Source of the DNA: Elusimicrobiota bacterium
Lineage (GTDB): Bacteria > Elusimicrobiota > Elusimicrobia > UBA1565 > UBA9628
Length of the DNA stretch: 6,084 bases
Assembly (NCBI GenBank): GCA_023249695.1
Contig: JAHFCD010000159.1
Location: 1 to 6,084, forward strand
Direction: 5' to 3'
Position 1 is the stretch's first letter; each line of letters opens with the position of its first letter. Position numbers and translations under genes: made by a program. Positions 1 to 5,043 of the stretch are shown here, piece after piece. The notes beneath the pieces are model-generated. The model had not been told where the DNA came from. It saw only the letters and a list, made by a program, of their open reading frames with translations, and did no database searches.

Positions 1-1
1 G

Positions 2-1267
2 TCGATCCCTTTCTACTGGCTCATGATCCGCGACGCGCGCTTCCCGGGCAACGACAAGCTGGGGCCCCTCGGGTTCGCCGCGCAGATCGCGACCTTCATG
101 GGCGCGCTGTTCGCGAGCATGATCCATCCGTTGACCATGATCCTGAACTGGTCGTTCGGCTCATTCTTCAAGAACGACCGCGGCCAATTCCCGGACGCGC
201 ACGGGGCCCGCGCCCTGTGGGTCGGACGCGAGATCCTGGTCGCCCTCGCCGGGGCGCTGCTCCTGCCCTTCGCCCTGCTGAAGGGACTGTTCAGGCTTCC
301 GGGCGCCGTCAAGGCCGCTCGCGCCGGCGCCGGCAAGAAGTCCTTGCCCGACATGCTCGAACGCTATAAGCCGATGGAGGGCCTGGCCTTCATCCTGCGC
401 AACCGGACCTTGCGCATCCTGACCGGCGTGATGGCCCTCGAGGTCCTGCTCATCGACGCCCTGCCGTTCGTGCTGATCCCGAGCCTGATCACCGACGCCC
501 TCGGCAAGGCGCCGTCCGTCCTGTCCGTCCCGCTCTGGGCCGCCGCCGTGCCCGCGGGGCTGGCGCTGCTTGCGGCCGGCGCGCGCGCGGTCATGCGGTT
601 CAAGTCGTGGTGGCCGGCGGGCGTCCTCGCCGCCGTCGCGACGGCGGTCGCCGCCGTCTCCTTCTTCCCGTCGATCCTGCTCGTGCAGGTCGCGACCGCG
701 GGCGGCGTCATGGGGCTTCTCTTCTCGCTCGAGTACGTGGGGCGCTTCATACCCTCGGCCCGCCTGGAGGGGGAGAAGGGCGACGCGATCATCGAGAAGG
801 TCGGGCACGGCCGCTTCTATCGCCGCGCGGCCTTCGCCTCGCTCCTCTTCTGGGCGCTGCTCGCCCCGGTGTTCCTGACGACCGGGATGTTCTGGGTCAA
901 TCTCGCGATCATCTCGGGTGTGCTCTTCACCGTCCAATACTTCCACACGCCCGTCGGCATCGTGCTGGAGCCGATCAAGCGCGCGGAGATGGACGACGAC
1001 AAGCTCGCGCGCATCGAGAGCGCGGTGTTCATGGTGGACGTCGCCTTCGAATCCATCGGCGCGCTGTTCCTGGGCCTGCTGCTCGACTTCGCCGGGCTCG
1101 CGCCGGCGCTGATCGCCACCGCCGCCTTCCTCACCCTCACCGCGGTCCTGCAGTACAACGTGCCGCGCTGGATCTTCCCGGACGGAAACCGTCCGGCGAA
1201 GAAAATCCCGCCGCCGCCGTCCGACAAGCAGGCCGCCGCGCGCGTTCCCGCGCTCGCCTTCGCCTAA
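2..1267 (+). CDS. MFS-like multipass membrane transporter, C-terminal part (5' truncated)
   Basis: The reading frame is open from base 2 and ends in TAA at 1265-1267, so about 421 residues of a longer protein are visible. The ATG at 23 is internal and has no clear Shine-Dalgarno sequence; codons before it (IPFYWLM) read as continuing protein. Hydrophobic segments, numbered from that ATG, lie near residues 17-43, 70-90, 130-155, 168-188, 198-232, 268-310 and 330-375. A basic stretch (about 92-128) ends in PMEGLAFILRNRTLRIL, which resembles the cytoplasmic loop between TM6 and TM7 in EntS/MFS_3-type exporters. A charged segment near 237-267 interrupts the second half, and the tail is proline/lysine-rich and probably cytoplasmic. 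The substrate cannot be told. Assignment to the major facilitator superfamily rests on topology and loop style, not on a diagnostic motif, so another multipass family remains possible. Confidence 0.6.
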   Translation, partial: SIPFYWLMIRDARFPGNDKLGPLGFAAQIATFMGALFASMIHPLTMILNWSFGSFFKNDRGQFPDAHGARALWVGREILVALAGALLLPFALLKGLFRLPGAVKAARAGAGKKSLPDMLERYKPMEGLAFILRNRTLRILTGVMALEVLLIDALPFVLIPSLITDALGKAPSVLSVPLWAAAVPAGLALLAAGARAVMRFKSWWPAGVLAAVATAVAAVSFFPSILLVQVATAGGVMGLLFSLEYVGRFIPSARLEGEKGDAIIEKVGHGRFYRRAAFASLLFWALLAPVFLTTGMFWVNLAIISGVLFTVQYFHTPVGIVLEPIKRAEMDDDKLARIESAVFMVDVAFESIGALFLGLLLDFAGLAPALIATAAFLTLTAVLQYNVPRWIFPDGNRPAKKIPPPPSDKQAAARVPALAFA

Positions 1268-1307
1268 ATCCCCGACGAGAAAACGCCCGGCCCGCGGCGC
1301 GAAAAAT

Positions 1308-1328
1308 ATCTAATATATTTTATTAGAT
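1308..1328. promoter_or_regulatory. AT-rich inverted repeat, candidate operator
   Basis: An 8-bp inverted repeat (ATCTAATA, spacer TATTT, TATTAGAT) ends 6 bp before the -35 box of the downstream promoter. TATTAG occurs again at 1343-1348, inside the promoter spacer and 22 bp (about two helical turns) after the first TATTAG at 1321. Perfect dyads with a further half-site overlapping a promoter are typical of repressor or activator binding sites. The binding protein is unknown, and an AT-rich island can produce such repeats by chance. Confidence 0.4.
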
Positions 1329-1334
1329 TACCTA

Positions 1335-1363
1335 TTGACAAATATTAGCAATCCTGTTATATA
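1335..1363 (+). promoter_or_regulatory. Sigma70-type promoter of the 55-codon gene
   Basis: The -35 is TTGACA (1335-1340), a perfect consensus. The spacer is 17 bp, and the -10 is TATATA (1358-1363), 4 of 6 matches to TATAAT. A TG at 1355-1356 forms an extended -10. Transcription would start near 1370, giving a leader of about 22 nt before the ATG at 1392. The promoter sits in an AT island that stands out sharply from the GC-rich surroundings. It is the best promoter in the window. Confidence 0.75.
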
Positions 1364-1391
1364 TGAATGGACGGCGGAGCACGGGGGGATT

Positions 1392-1559
1392 ATGAACGCG
1401 AAGTCGGCGGTGGCGAAGGACCTGATGCCCTGGATGTTCGTGGGACGAGGGTCGGCCTGGAAGCCTTTCGCGAAGGTGCGCTGCGAGGGCGGGAAGTGCG
1501 TGTGGACGGAGCGGTCCCGGGGGCGGAACTCGAAGCGCGCCCAGGCCTGCGCCGCCTAA
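1392..1559 (+). CDS. Small basic protein of unknown function (55 aa)
   Basis: ATG at 1392 to TAA at 1557-1559. I do not recognise the product. It begins MNAKSAVAKDLMPWMFV and carries a WKPF segment, a CEGGKC pair of cysteines (residues 31 and 36), an Arg/Lys-rich stretch, and a third Cys followed by Ala-Ala at the end. There is no signal peptide or membrane helix. Coding is supported because only about three codons end in A or T, matching the strong G/C third-position bias of its neighbours. A near-consensus promoter, a purine-rich GGAG at 1376 and a G-run just before the ATG lie upstream, and hairpins and a terminator lie downstream. It is therefore a monocistronic unit. The two close cysteines could bind metal or form a disulfide, but this is speculation. 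The upstream TTG at 1335 is part of the -35 box and cannot be the start. Confidence 0.62.
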   Translation: MNAKSAVAKDLMPWMFVGRGSAWKPFAKVRCEGGKCVWTERSRGRNSKRAQACAA

Positions 1560-1566
1560 AGGCGCC

Positions 1567-1606
1567 GCTCCGGGACGGATTCGCCTTCGGCGAATCCACC
1601 CGGAGC
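1567..1606 (+). other. Long 3'-UTR hairpin after the 55-codon gene
   Basis: GCTCCGGG (1567-1574) pairs with CCCGGAGC (1599-1606). After a small internal loop (AC against A), GGATTCGCC (1577-1585) pairs with GGCGAATCC (1589-1597) around a TTC loop. This gives 17 bp in all. No T-tract follows, so it is not itself an intrinsic terminator. It lies between the stop codon and the terminator at 1621 and could stabilise the mRNA or be a processed RNA. Confidence 0.6.
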
Positions 1607-1620
1607 AAGCAGTCAAAGCG

Positions 1621-1657
1621 AGCGGCCGGTCCCCGAGGGGACCGGCCGCTTCATTTT
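1621..1657 (+). terminator. Intrinsic terminator of the 55-codon gene
   Basis: A 13-bp GC-rich perfect stem (1621-1633 with 1638-1650) with a CGAG loop is followed by TCATTTT. The T-tract is short and interrupted, but the stem is very strong and its position, about 60 bp after the small gene's stop, fits. It probably ends the transcript from the promoter at 1335-1363. Confidence 0.75.
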
Positions 1658-1674
1658 CGCGATGTGCGCGTGGG

Positions 1675-1800
1675 CGGGCCGGGGAGATGATCTTCGCCGG
1701 GGACGGGCGGGATTGACCCGCCCTCTGGGGTTGTCCGCGACTATAAAGTCCCCTGGTCGCGGCGAACCCCAAGCCCCGATGAAGATCATCTCCCCGCCCG
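1675..1800 (-). repeat. Structured element copy A (three-way junction, family sense on minus strand)
   Basis: This is a 126-bp imperfect palindrome. Outer stem P1: 1681-1695 pairs perfectly with 1781-1795, extended by CGGGC (1675-1679) with GCCCG (1796-1800) and inward by CGGGG (1698-1702) with CCCCG (1774-1778). Inside are two hairpins. P3 is 1705-1711 with 1717-1723 (7 bp), whose minus-strand loop is TCAAT. P2 is GGGGTT (1727-1732) with AACCCC (1765-1770) plus CCGCGAC (1735-1741) with GTCGCGG (1756-1762), around a 14-nt loop. Read on the minus strand it aligns with copy B: GGGGC-TGGGGT-CGCCGCG, CGCGGAC..ACCCC, GGTCAATCC and CGTCCCCGG are shared. It has no credible coding frame. It could be a structured RNA, a REP/MITE-like palindrome, or a single-stranded DNA substrate; I cannot assign a known family. 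Confidence 0.8.
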
Positions 1801-1846
1801 ATCAGCCTGCATCCCTCCCTGAAGCTTACCGCTCGCGCGTTGCCGA

Positions 1847-1978
1847 GGCCCGGCGGCGGGATCATGCCCGATGGGGCCTGGGGTCCGCCGCGGCAAGGGC
1901 GTCCTCGTTCGCCGCGGACGGACCCCGGAGTGAGGTCAATCCGAACGTCCCCGGAGGGCATGATCCCGCCGCCGGGCC
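1847..1978 (+). repeat. Structured element copy B (three-way junction, family sense on plus strand)
   Basis: The outer stem P1 is a perfect 23-bp inverted repeat (1847-1869 with 1956-1978), continued inward by GGGG (1873-1876) with CCCC (1949-1952). P2 is GGGGTCCG (1880-1887) with CGGACCCC (1919-1926) plus CCGCGGC (1888-1894) with GCCGCGG (1911-1917), with one bulged A (1918) and a 16-nt loop. P3 (1930-1946) has G-C and T-A pairs, tandem G.A/A.G mismatches, two G-C pairs and a TCAAT loop. It matches copy A on the opposite strand, with 46 bp of unrelated sequence between them. No target-site duplication is obvious at the ends. It lies 22 bp past the stop of the convergent HTTM-like gene, so on the minus strand it could also act as a 3'-end structure for that operon. 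Confidence 0.8.
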
Positions 1979-1985
1979 GTCGCGA

Positions 1986-2000
1986 GCCTCGCCGCGAGGC
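1986..2000 (-). other. Short hairpin abutting the operon's last stop codon
   Basis: GCCTCG (1986-1991) pairs with CGAGGC (1995-2000) around a 3-nt loop, directly after the TAG stop (2003-2001) of the minus-strand membrane gene. There is no T-tract on the minus strand, so it is not a standard intrinsic terminator. It may help end or protect the transcript together with element B just beyond. No other terminator for the etf operon is visible. Confidence 0.35.
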
Positions 2001-2786
2001 CTATTTCAGGCGCGCGGAGAGGCGGGCGGGGAGGGGAAGCGCGAGGATCGGGAGCAGGAGGGGGAAGCCCTCCCAGTTGATGCCCATGATGACCGCGATG
2101 CCGGCGTGCACGCAGAACATGGCCCCCGCGGCCCACGGCCGCCAGGCCGGCACCACGAAGGCGGCGGCGCCGAGCTCGACGGCGACGGTTCCCATGGAGG
2201 CGGTCAGCGCGAGCGAGGGGCTGTCGGCGAGCGCCTGGCGCGTCGCGCGCAGGAGCCCGTCGCTCTTGGCCGCGGCCGCGGCGGCGAGCAGGCGGATGTA
2301 GTCGCCGTTGATCCAGGCGGGCCCGGCGTCGCGGAGCTTGGTGAGGCCGGCCATGAAGTACATCGCGCCCATCAGGCACAGGCACAGCTCCCAGGATTCG
2401 GACTCCGCGCGGGCGGACGGAGCGCCGCGCCGGGCGGCGCGCGACGCCGCGTAGAGGAGGACGACGGCGCCCGGCATCACGATGCAGTGCTCGACGTGTT
2501 TGGGGTCGATCCAGCGGGCGGCCTCGTTGCCGGCGAAGAAGGCGAGCGCGACCGCGGCGGCCGGGAGCGCCGAGGGGCGGAGCGGCATCCAGAGCACGCA
2601 CGCGCAGAACGCCGCGGCGGACCAGGGCGACGCGAGCGCCCGCGTGACGAGGCCGCCGCGCATGCCGGAGTCGACGGCCGCGGCCGCGGTCTCCCGCAGG
2701 ATGAACCAGGCCGAGGCGAGGGAATATGAGAGCACGGCGCGCGCCGCGGCGTAGCGCAGGCGCTCGTTCGGGGCGTTCACCGCCAT
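2001..2786 (-). CDS. HTTM-like multipass membrane protein (vitamin K-dependent carboxylase-related)
   Basis: The ORF has 261 codons, ATG at 2786-2784 and TAG at 2003-2001. Hydrophobic segments lie near residues 15-30, 54-70, 72-87, 101-115, 132-148, 195-213, 218-236 and 239-252, indicating an integral inner-membrane protein. The segment YFMAGLTKLRDAGPAWINGD (143-162), starting inside a helix, matches the style of the YF-AGL-KL...W-G motif of HTTM (horizontally transferred transmembrane) proteins, which are related to vitamin K-dependent gamma-carboxylase. The protein lacks a C-terminal soluble carboxylase domain and is short for that enzyme, so a carboxylase activity is not implied. Its start overlaps the previous gene by 10 bp, with a GAGG about 5 nt before the ATG, so translational coupling is likely. 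Family assignment is from remembered motif style; function is unknown. Confidence 0.6.
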   Translation of the reverse strand: MAVNAPNERLRYAAARAVLSYSLASAWFILRETAAAAVDSGMRGGLVTRALASPWSAAAFCACVLWMPLRPSALPAAAVALAFFAGNEAARWIDPKHVEHCIVMPGAVVLLYAASRAARRGAPSARAESESWELCLCLMGAMYFMAGLTKLRDAGPAWINGDYIRLLAAAAAAKSDGLLRATRQALADSPSLALTASMGTVAVELGAAAFVVPAWRPWAAGAMFCVHAGIAVIMGINWEGFPLLLPILALPLPARLSARLK

Positions 2787-3151
2787 CGCCGCCTCGCCGT
2801 CCCTCGCCAGAAGGGCTCGCAGTCGACGCGCGTGCGCCGCGCCGGAAGCTCGAGGCTCGCCGTGCAGACGTCCGCGGTTATCGTCAACGGCCCGTCGGGG
2901 GCTCCGTCCGCGGCGCGTCGGGCGTGGGTCTGCTCGGTGAACTCCGCCAGAATCCAGTCTCCCGGGGTGGCCGCGGGCTTCCCCGCCGGGCCGCCGCGGT
3001 AGCCGGTCAGGTGCACGGGATCGGCGGCGAGGCCGTCGGCGCGCACGACGAAGATGGTCTCGGTCCTGACCTCGCTGGAAAACATCGAGAAGTTGGAGAA
3101 CGGGAAGCGTTCCCCCAAGGCCAGGGAGCCGAGCACGTAGACCGCGAACAC
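2777..3151 (-). CDS. Small membrane-anchored protein, probable partner of the HTTM-like protein
   Basis: The ORF has 124 codons, GTG at 3151-3149 and TGA at 2779-2777. The start was chosen because GGAG lies 5 nt upstream of the GTG and no other ATG/GTG/TTG is available upstream in frame. A hydrophobic N-terminus (residues 1-13) leads into FPFSNFSMFS (16-25), then a soluble, probably extracytoplasmic, domain with beta-like stretches (TETIFVVRADG; LTITADVCTASLEL) and two cysteines (96 and 111). The PFS..MF motif after a TM is reminiscent of small proteins encoded beside HTTM genes; that is recollection, not a search. The membrane segment is short from this start. The 10-bp overlap with the next gene suggests that the two products act together. 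It lies 49 bp after etfA in the same orientation. Confidence 0.6.
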   Translation of the reverse strand: MFAVYVLGSLALGERFPFSNFSMFSSEVRTETIFVVRADGLAADPVHLTGYRGGPAGKPAATPGDWILAEFTEQTHARRAADGAPDGPLTITADVCTASLELPARRTRVDCEPFWRGTARRRWR

Positions 3152-3200
3152 CGAGGCTCCGAGCGCGCCGACGCCCCGGAAGGTTCGGATCGGAATAGGC

Positions 3201-4184
3201 TTACGCCGCGGTCGCGACGGCGCCCTTGCGGTTCTTGATCTCGCCGGTGATCAGCGGCAGGAGCTCGGAATACTCGCCCTGCACCGCGATCGACGCCATC
3301 TGCATCAGAGGGCAATCCTTGTCGCTGTTGATCGCGACGATCGTGCTCGACGAGGACATGCCGGCGAGATGCTGAATCTGCCCCGAAATCCCGACCGCCA
3401 CGTAGAGCTTGGGGCGCACGGTGCGGCCGGTCAGGCCGACCTGATGGCGATACGGGATCCAGCCCGAGTCCACGGCGCGGCGGCTCGCGCCGACGGCGGC
3501 GCCGAGAGCGTGCGCGAGGTCGAACACGAGCTTGAAGCCGTCGGGCCCGCCGAGGCCGAAGCCGCCGGAGACGACCTTCTCGGCGGCGCCGAGGTCGATC
3601 TCGCGCGACTCTTCGGCCTTGAACGAGACGAATTCGCTCTTCGAAGCGTCCGGCTCGAAGGCGACCGCTTCGATGGGAGCGGCGGCGCCTTTCGGCTCGG
3701 CGCGGGGAAACGTCATGGGCGCCACGGTCAGCACGGCGACGCTCGTCTTGAACTCGACTTCGGCGATCAGGTTGCCGCCGTAGTAGCCGCGGCGAACTTT
3801 GCCGTCGGACAGGATCTCGGTGACGTCGGTGGCGAGCCCGGCCTTGAGGAGCACGGCCAGGCGCGCGGCGACGGCGCGGCCGGCGACGGTGGAGGGGAGG
3901 ACGATCCTCGAGGCGCCGGATTTTTCGGCGGCGGCGGCGGCGGCCTTCGCGTAGGCCTCCTCGGTGAAATTCGCCAGCGAGGCGTGCTCGACGGCGAACA
4001 CCTTCTCGGCGCCGCGCGCCGCGATGTCGGCGGCGAGCGCCGCGGCTCCGCCGCCGACGACGGCGGCGAGGAGCGGCTGCTTCAGCGCGTCCGCGAGGAC
4101 GCGGCCCGCGCCGAGCAGTTCGTACGAGGAGGGGGACAGGGCTCCCCGCGAGGGGAGGACGACGACGAGAATTCCGTTGGCCAT
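3201..4184 (-). CDS. etfA: Electron-transfer flavoprotein alpha subunit
   Basis: The ORF has 327 codons, ATG at 4184-4182 and TAA at 3203-3201, a normal length for EtfA. It pairs with EtfB to carry electrons from flavoprotein dehydrogenases (for example acyl-CoA dehydrogenases), using FAD bound in its C-terminal domain. The N-terminal domain (about 1-190) has the AVVGGG and RIVLPSTVAGRAVAARLA segments. The FAD domain (about 200-320) has VVSGG (204-208), GASRR (232-236), QVGLTGR (248-254), GISGQIQHLAGM (265-276) and IVAIN (282-286). FAD-contact residues equivalent to human Arg249, Thr266, Ser281 and His286 are present (R235, T252, S267, H272). The Arg of the usual SGGRG motif (human Arg223) is Phe209 here, and ADYG is replaced by ASIA. 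The gene follows etfB after 4 bp. AGGAAG lies a long 13 nt before the ATG, so coupling to etfB translation is likely. Confidence 0.95.
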   Translation of the reverse strand: MANGILVVVLPSRGALSPSSYELLGAGRVLADALKQPLLAAVVGGGAAALAADIAARGAEKVFAVEHASLANFTEEAYAKAAAAAAEKSGASRIVLPSTVAGRAVAARLAVLLKAGLATDVTEILSDGKVRRGYYGGNLIAEVEFKTSVAVLTVAPMTFPRAEPKGAAAPIEAVAFEPDASKSEFVSFKAEESREIDLGAAEKVVSGGFGLGGPDGFKLVFDLAHALGAAVGASRRAVDSGWIPYRHQVGLTGRTVRPKLYVAVGISGQIQHLAGMSSSSTIVAINSDKDCPLMQMASIAVQGEYSELLPLITGEIKNRKGAVATAA

Positions 4185-4188
4185 GATA

Positions 4189-4992
4189 TTAGATGAGCTT
4201 CCTTTCGACGAGGATGTCGACGAGTTTCGAGGCTTTTTCCGCGGCGGTCGCGCCCTCGACCTTGAGGCCGGCGGGGCGGGTGGGGGGGAGGGAGGCTTTC
4301 AGGACCGAGGCGCCGGCGCCGGCGGCGCCGACCTGGGCGGGCTGAAGGCCCAAGTCGGCCGCGGTCCATTTCGGGAACACGGCTTTCTTCGAGGCCATTT
4401 TTCCCTTCAGCGAGGGGAGGCGAGGCTCGTTGATCTCCTTGACCGTGGAAAGGCAGGCGGGAAGCTGGAGCTTCACGGTATCCACGCCATCCTCCATCAT
4501 GCGGGTGACGGTCGCGGACTGCTCGTTGATCTCGTCGATCTTCTTGATCGCGGACGCCGAGGCCCAGTCGAGCCACGCGGCGGTCTGGGTGCCGACGACG
4601 CCGGCGCCGATGTCGCTCGTGTTCTTGCCGAAGATCACGAGCGAGACGGGCTTTTCGGCGTGGAGCTTCTTGAGCGCGGCGGACAGCGCCAGGCTGGTCG
4701 CGTAGGAGTCGCCGCCTTCGAACTCGGCGCCGGTGACGAGAACGCCGCCGTCCACGCCGCGGGCGATGGCCTCGCGCAGGACCTCGGCGGCGGCGTCGGG
4801 GCCGACCGTGAGCGCGGTCGCGGTCGAGCCGGGGACGCGTTCCTTGAGGCGGACGGCCTCCTCGACGGCGAACTCGTCGAAGGGGTTCAGGGCGGTCGGG
4901 ACGCCGGCGATCTTGGGCTGGCCGGAGGCGTCGACGCCGACGTTCACGGAGGAGGGGATGCTTTTCACGCAGACGACGATGTTGAGTGCCAT
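4189..4992 (-). CDS. etfB: Electron-transfer flavoprotein beta subunit
   Basis: The ORF has 267 codons, ATG at 4992-4990 and TAA at 4191-4189. The protein starts MALNIVVCVKSIPSS, the classic EtfB/FixA N-terminus, so the in-frame start at 5043 is rejected: it would add 17 atypical residues read from the promoter region. Family landmarks are LNPFDEFAVEEAVRLKE (35-51), GPDAAAEVLREAIARGVDGGVLV (64-86), VIFGKN (119-124), KLQLPA (174-179), NEPR (188-191) and the recognition loop RLPSLKGKMASKK (191-203), whose Leu195 aligns with human EtfB Leu195. The nucleotide loop normally written GKQAIDDDxNQT is GKNTSDIGAGVV here, and the conserved Glu165 is Met165. The subunit binds AMP in respiratory ETFs and NAD in bifurcating ETFs; which applies here is unclear. 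Shine-Dalgarno signal is weak (GGA before AAACC). It is the first gene of the operon. Confidence 0.95.
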   Translation of the reverse strand: MALNIVVCVKSIPSSVNVGVDASGQPKIAGVPTALNPFDEFAVEEAVRLKERVPGSTATALTVGPDAAAEVLREAIARGVDGGVLVTGAEFEGGDSYATSLALSAALKKLHAEKPVSLVIFGKNTSDIGAGVVGTQTAAWLDWASASAIKKIDEINEQSATVTRMMEDGVDTVKLQLPACLSTVKEINEPRLPSLKGKMASKKAVFPKWTAADLGLQPAQVGAAGAGASVLKASLPPTRPAGLKVEGATAAEKASKLVDILVERKLI

Positions 4993-5014
4993 GGTTTTCC
5001 AAGCATAGCAAAAA

Positions 5015-5043
5015 CTTATAGACTCGGTTAATGAGGCGCTCAC
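5015..5043 (-). promoter_or_regulatory. Candidate promoter of the etfB-etfA operon
   Basis: On the minus strand TATAAG (5020-5015) matches the -10 consensus at 5 of 6 positions and would start transcription near 5008, about 16 nt before etfB. The hexamer 17 bp upstream, GTGAGC (5043-5038), is a poor -35, so the promoter may need an activator or another sigma factor. An alternative pair is TTAACC with TATGCT, 18 bp apart. The -35 would lie inside the start of the divergent gene. A plus-strand TATAGA (5017-5022) overlaps it and could serve the divergent gene. Confidence 0.35.

Noticed and set aside
23..1267. ATG at 23 as the true start of the MFS-like gene
   Set aside because: The frame is open upstream to the window edge with protein-like codons, there is no ribosome-binding site, and the visible part has fewer helices than a whole transporter.
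1367..1690. A 107-codon plus-strand frame overlapping the 55-codon gene
   Set aside because: It starts at the expected transcription start with no ribosome site, runs straight through the 3' hairpin and terminator into element A, and has poorer third-position bias than the 55-codon frame.
1675..1978. Integron attC sites
   Set aside because: Although the size and palindromy fit, there are no RYYYAAC/GTTRRRY core sites or integrase, and the region does not separate single-gene cassettes with flanking sites.
1675..1978. A CRISPR array or insertion-sequence remnant
   Set aside because: There are only two diverged inverted units, no regular spacers, no transposase fragment in any frame and no visible target-site duplication.
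1662..2729. A long plus-strand frame across elements A and B and antisense to the HTTM-like gene
   Set aside because: Its composition (charged, Gly/Arg/Glu-rich, no hydrophobic core) is typical of an antisense shadow in high-GC DNA. The opposite strand encodes a coherent membrane protein, and the 5' part is palindromic non-coding DNA.
4993..5043. Upstream in-frame extension of etfB starting at 5043
   Set aside because: It adds 17 residues unlike any EtfB N-terminus and runs through the likely promoter. MALNIVVCVK at 4992 is the family start.
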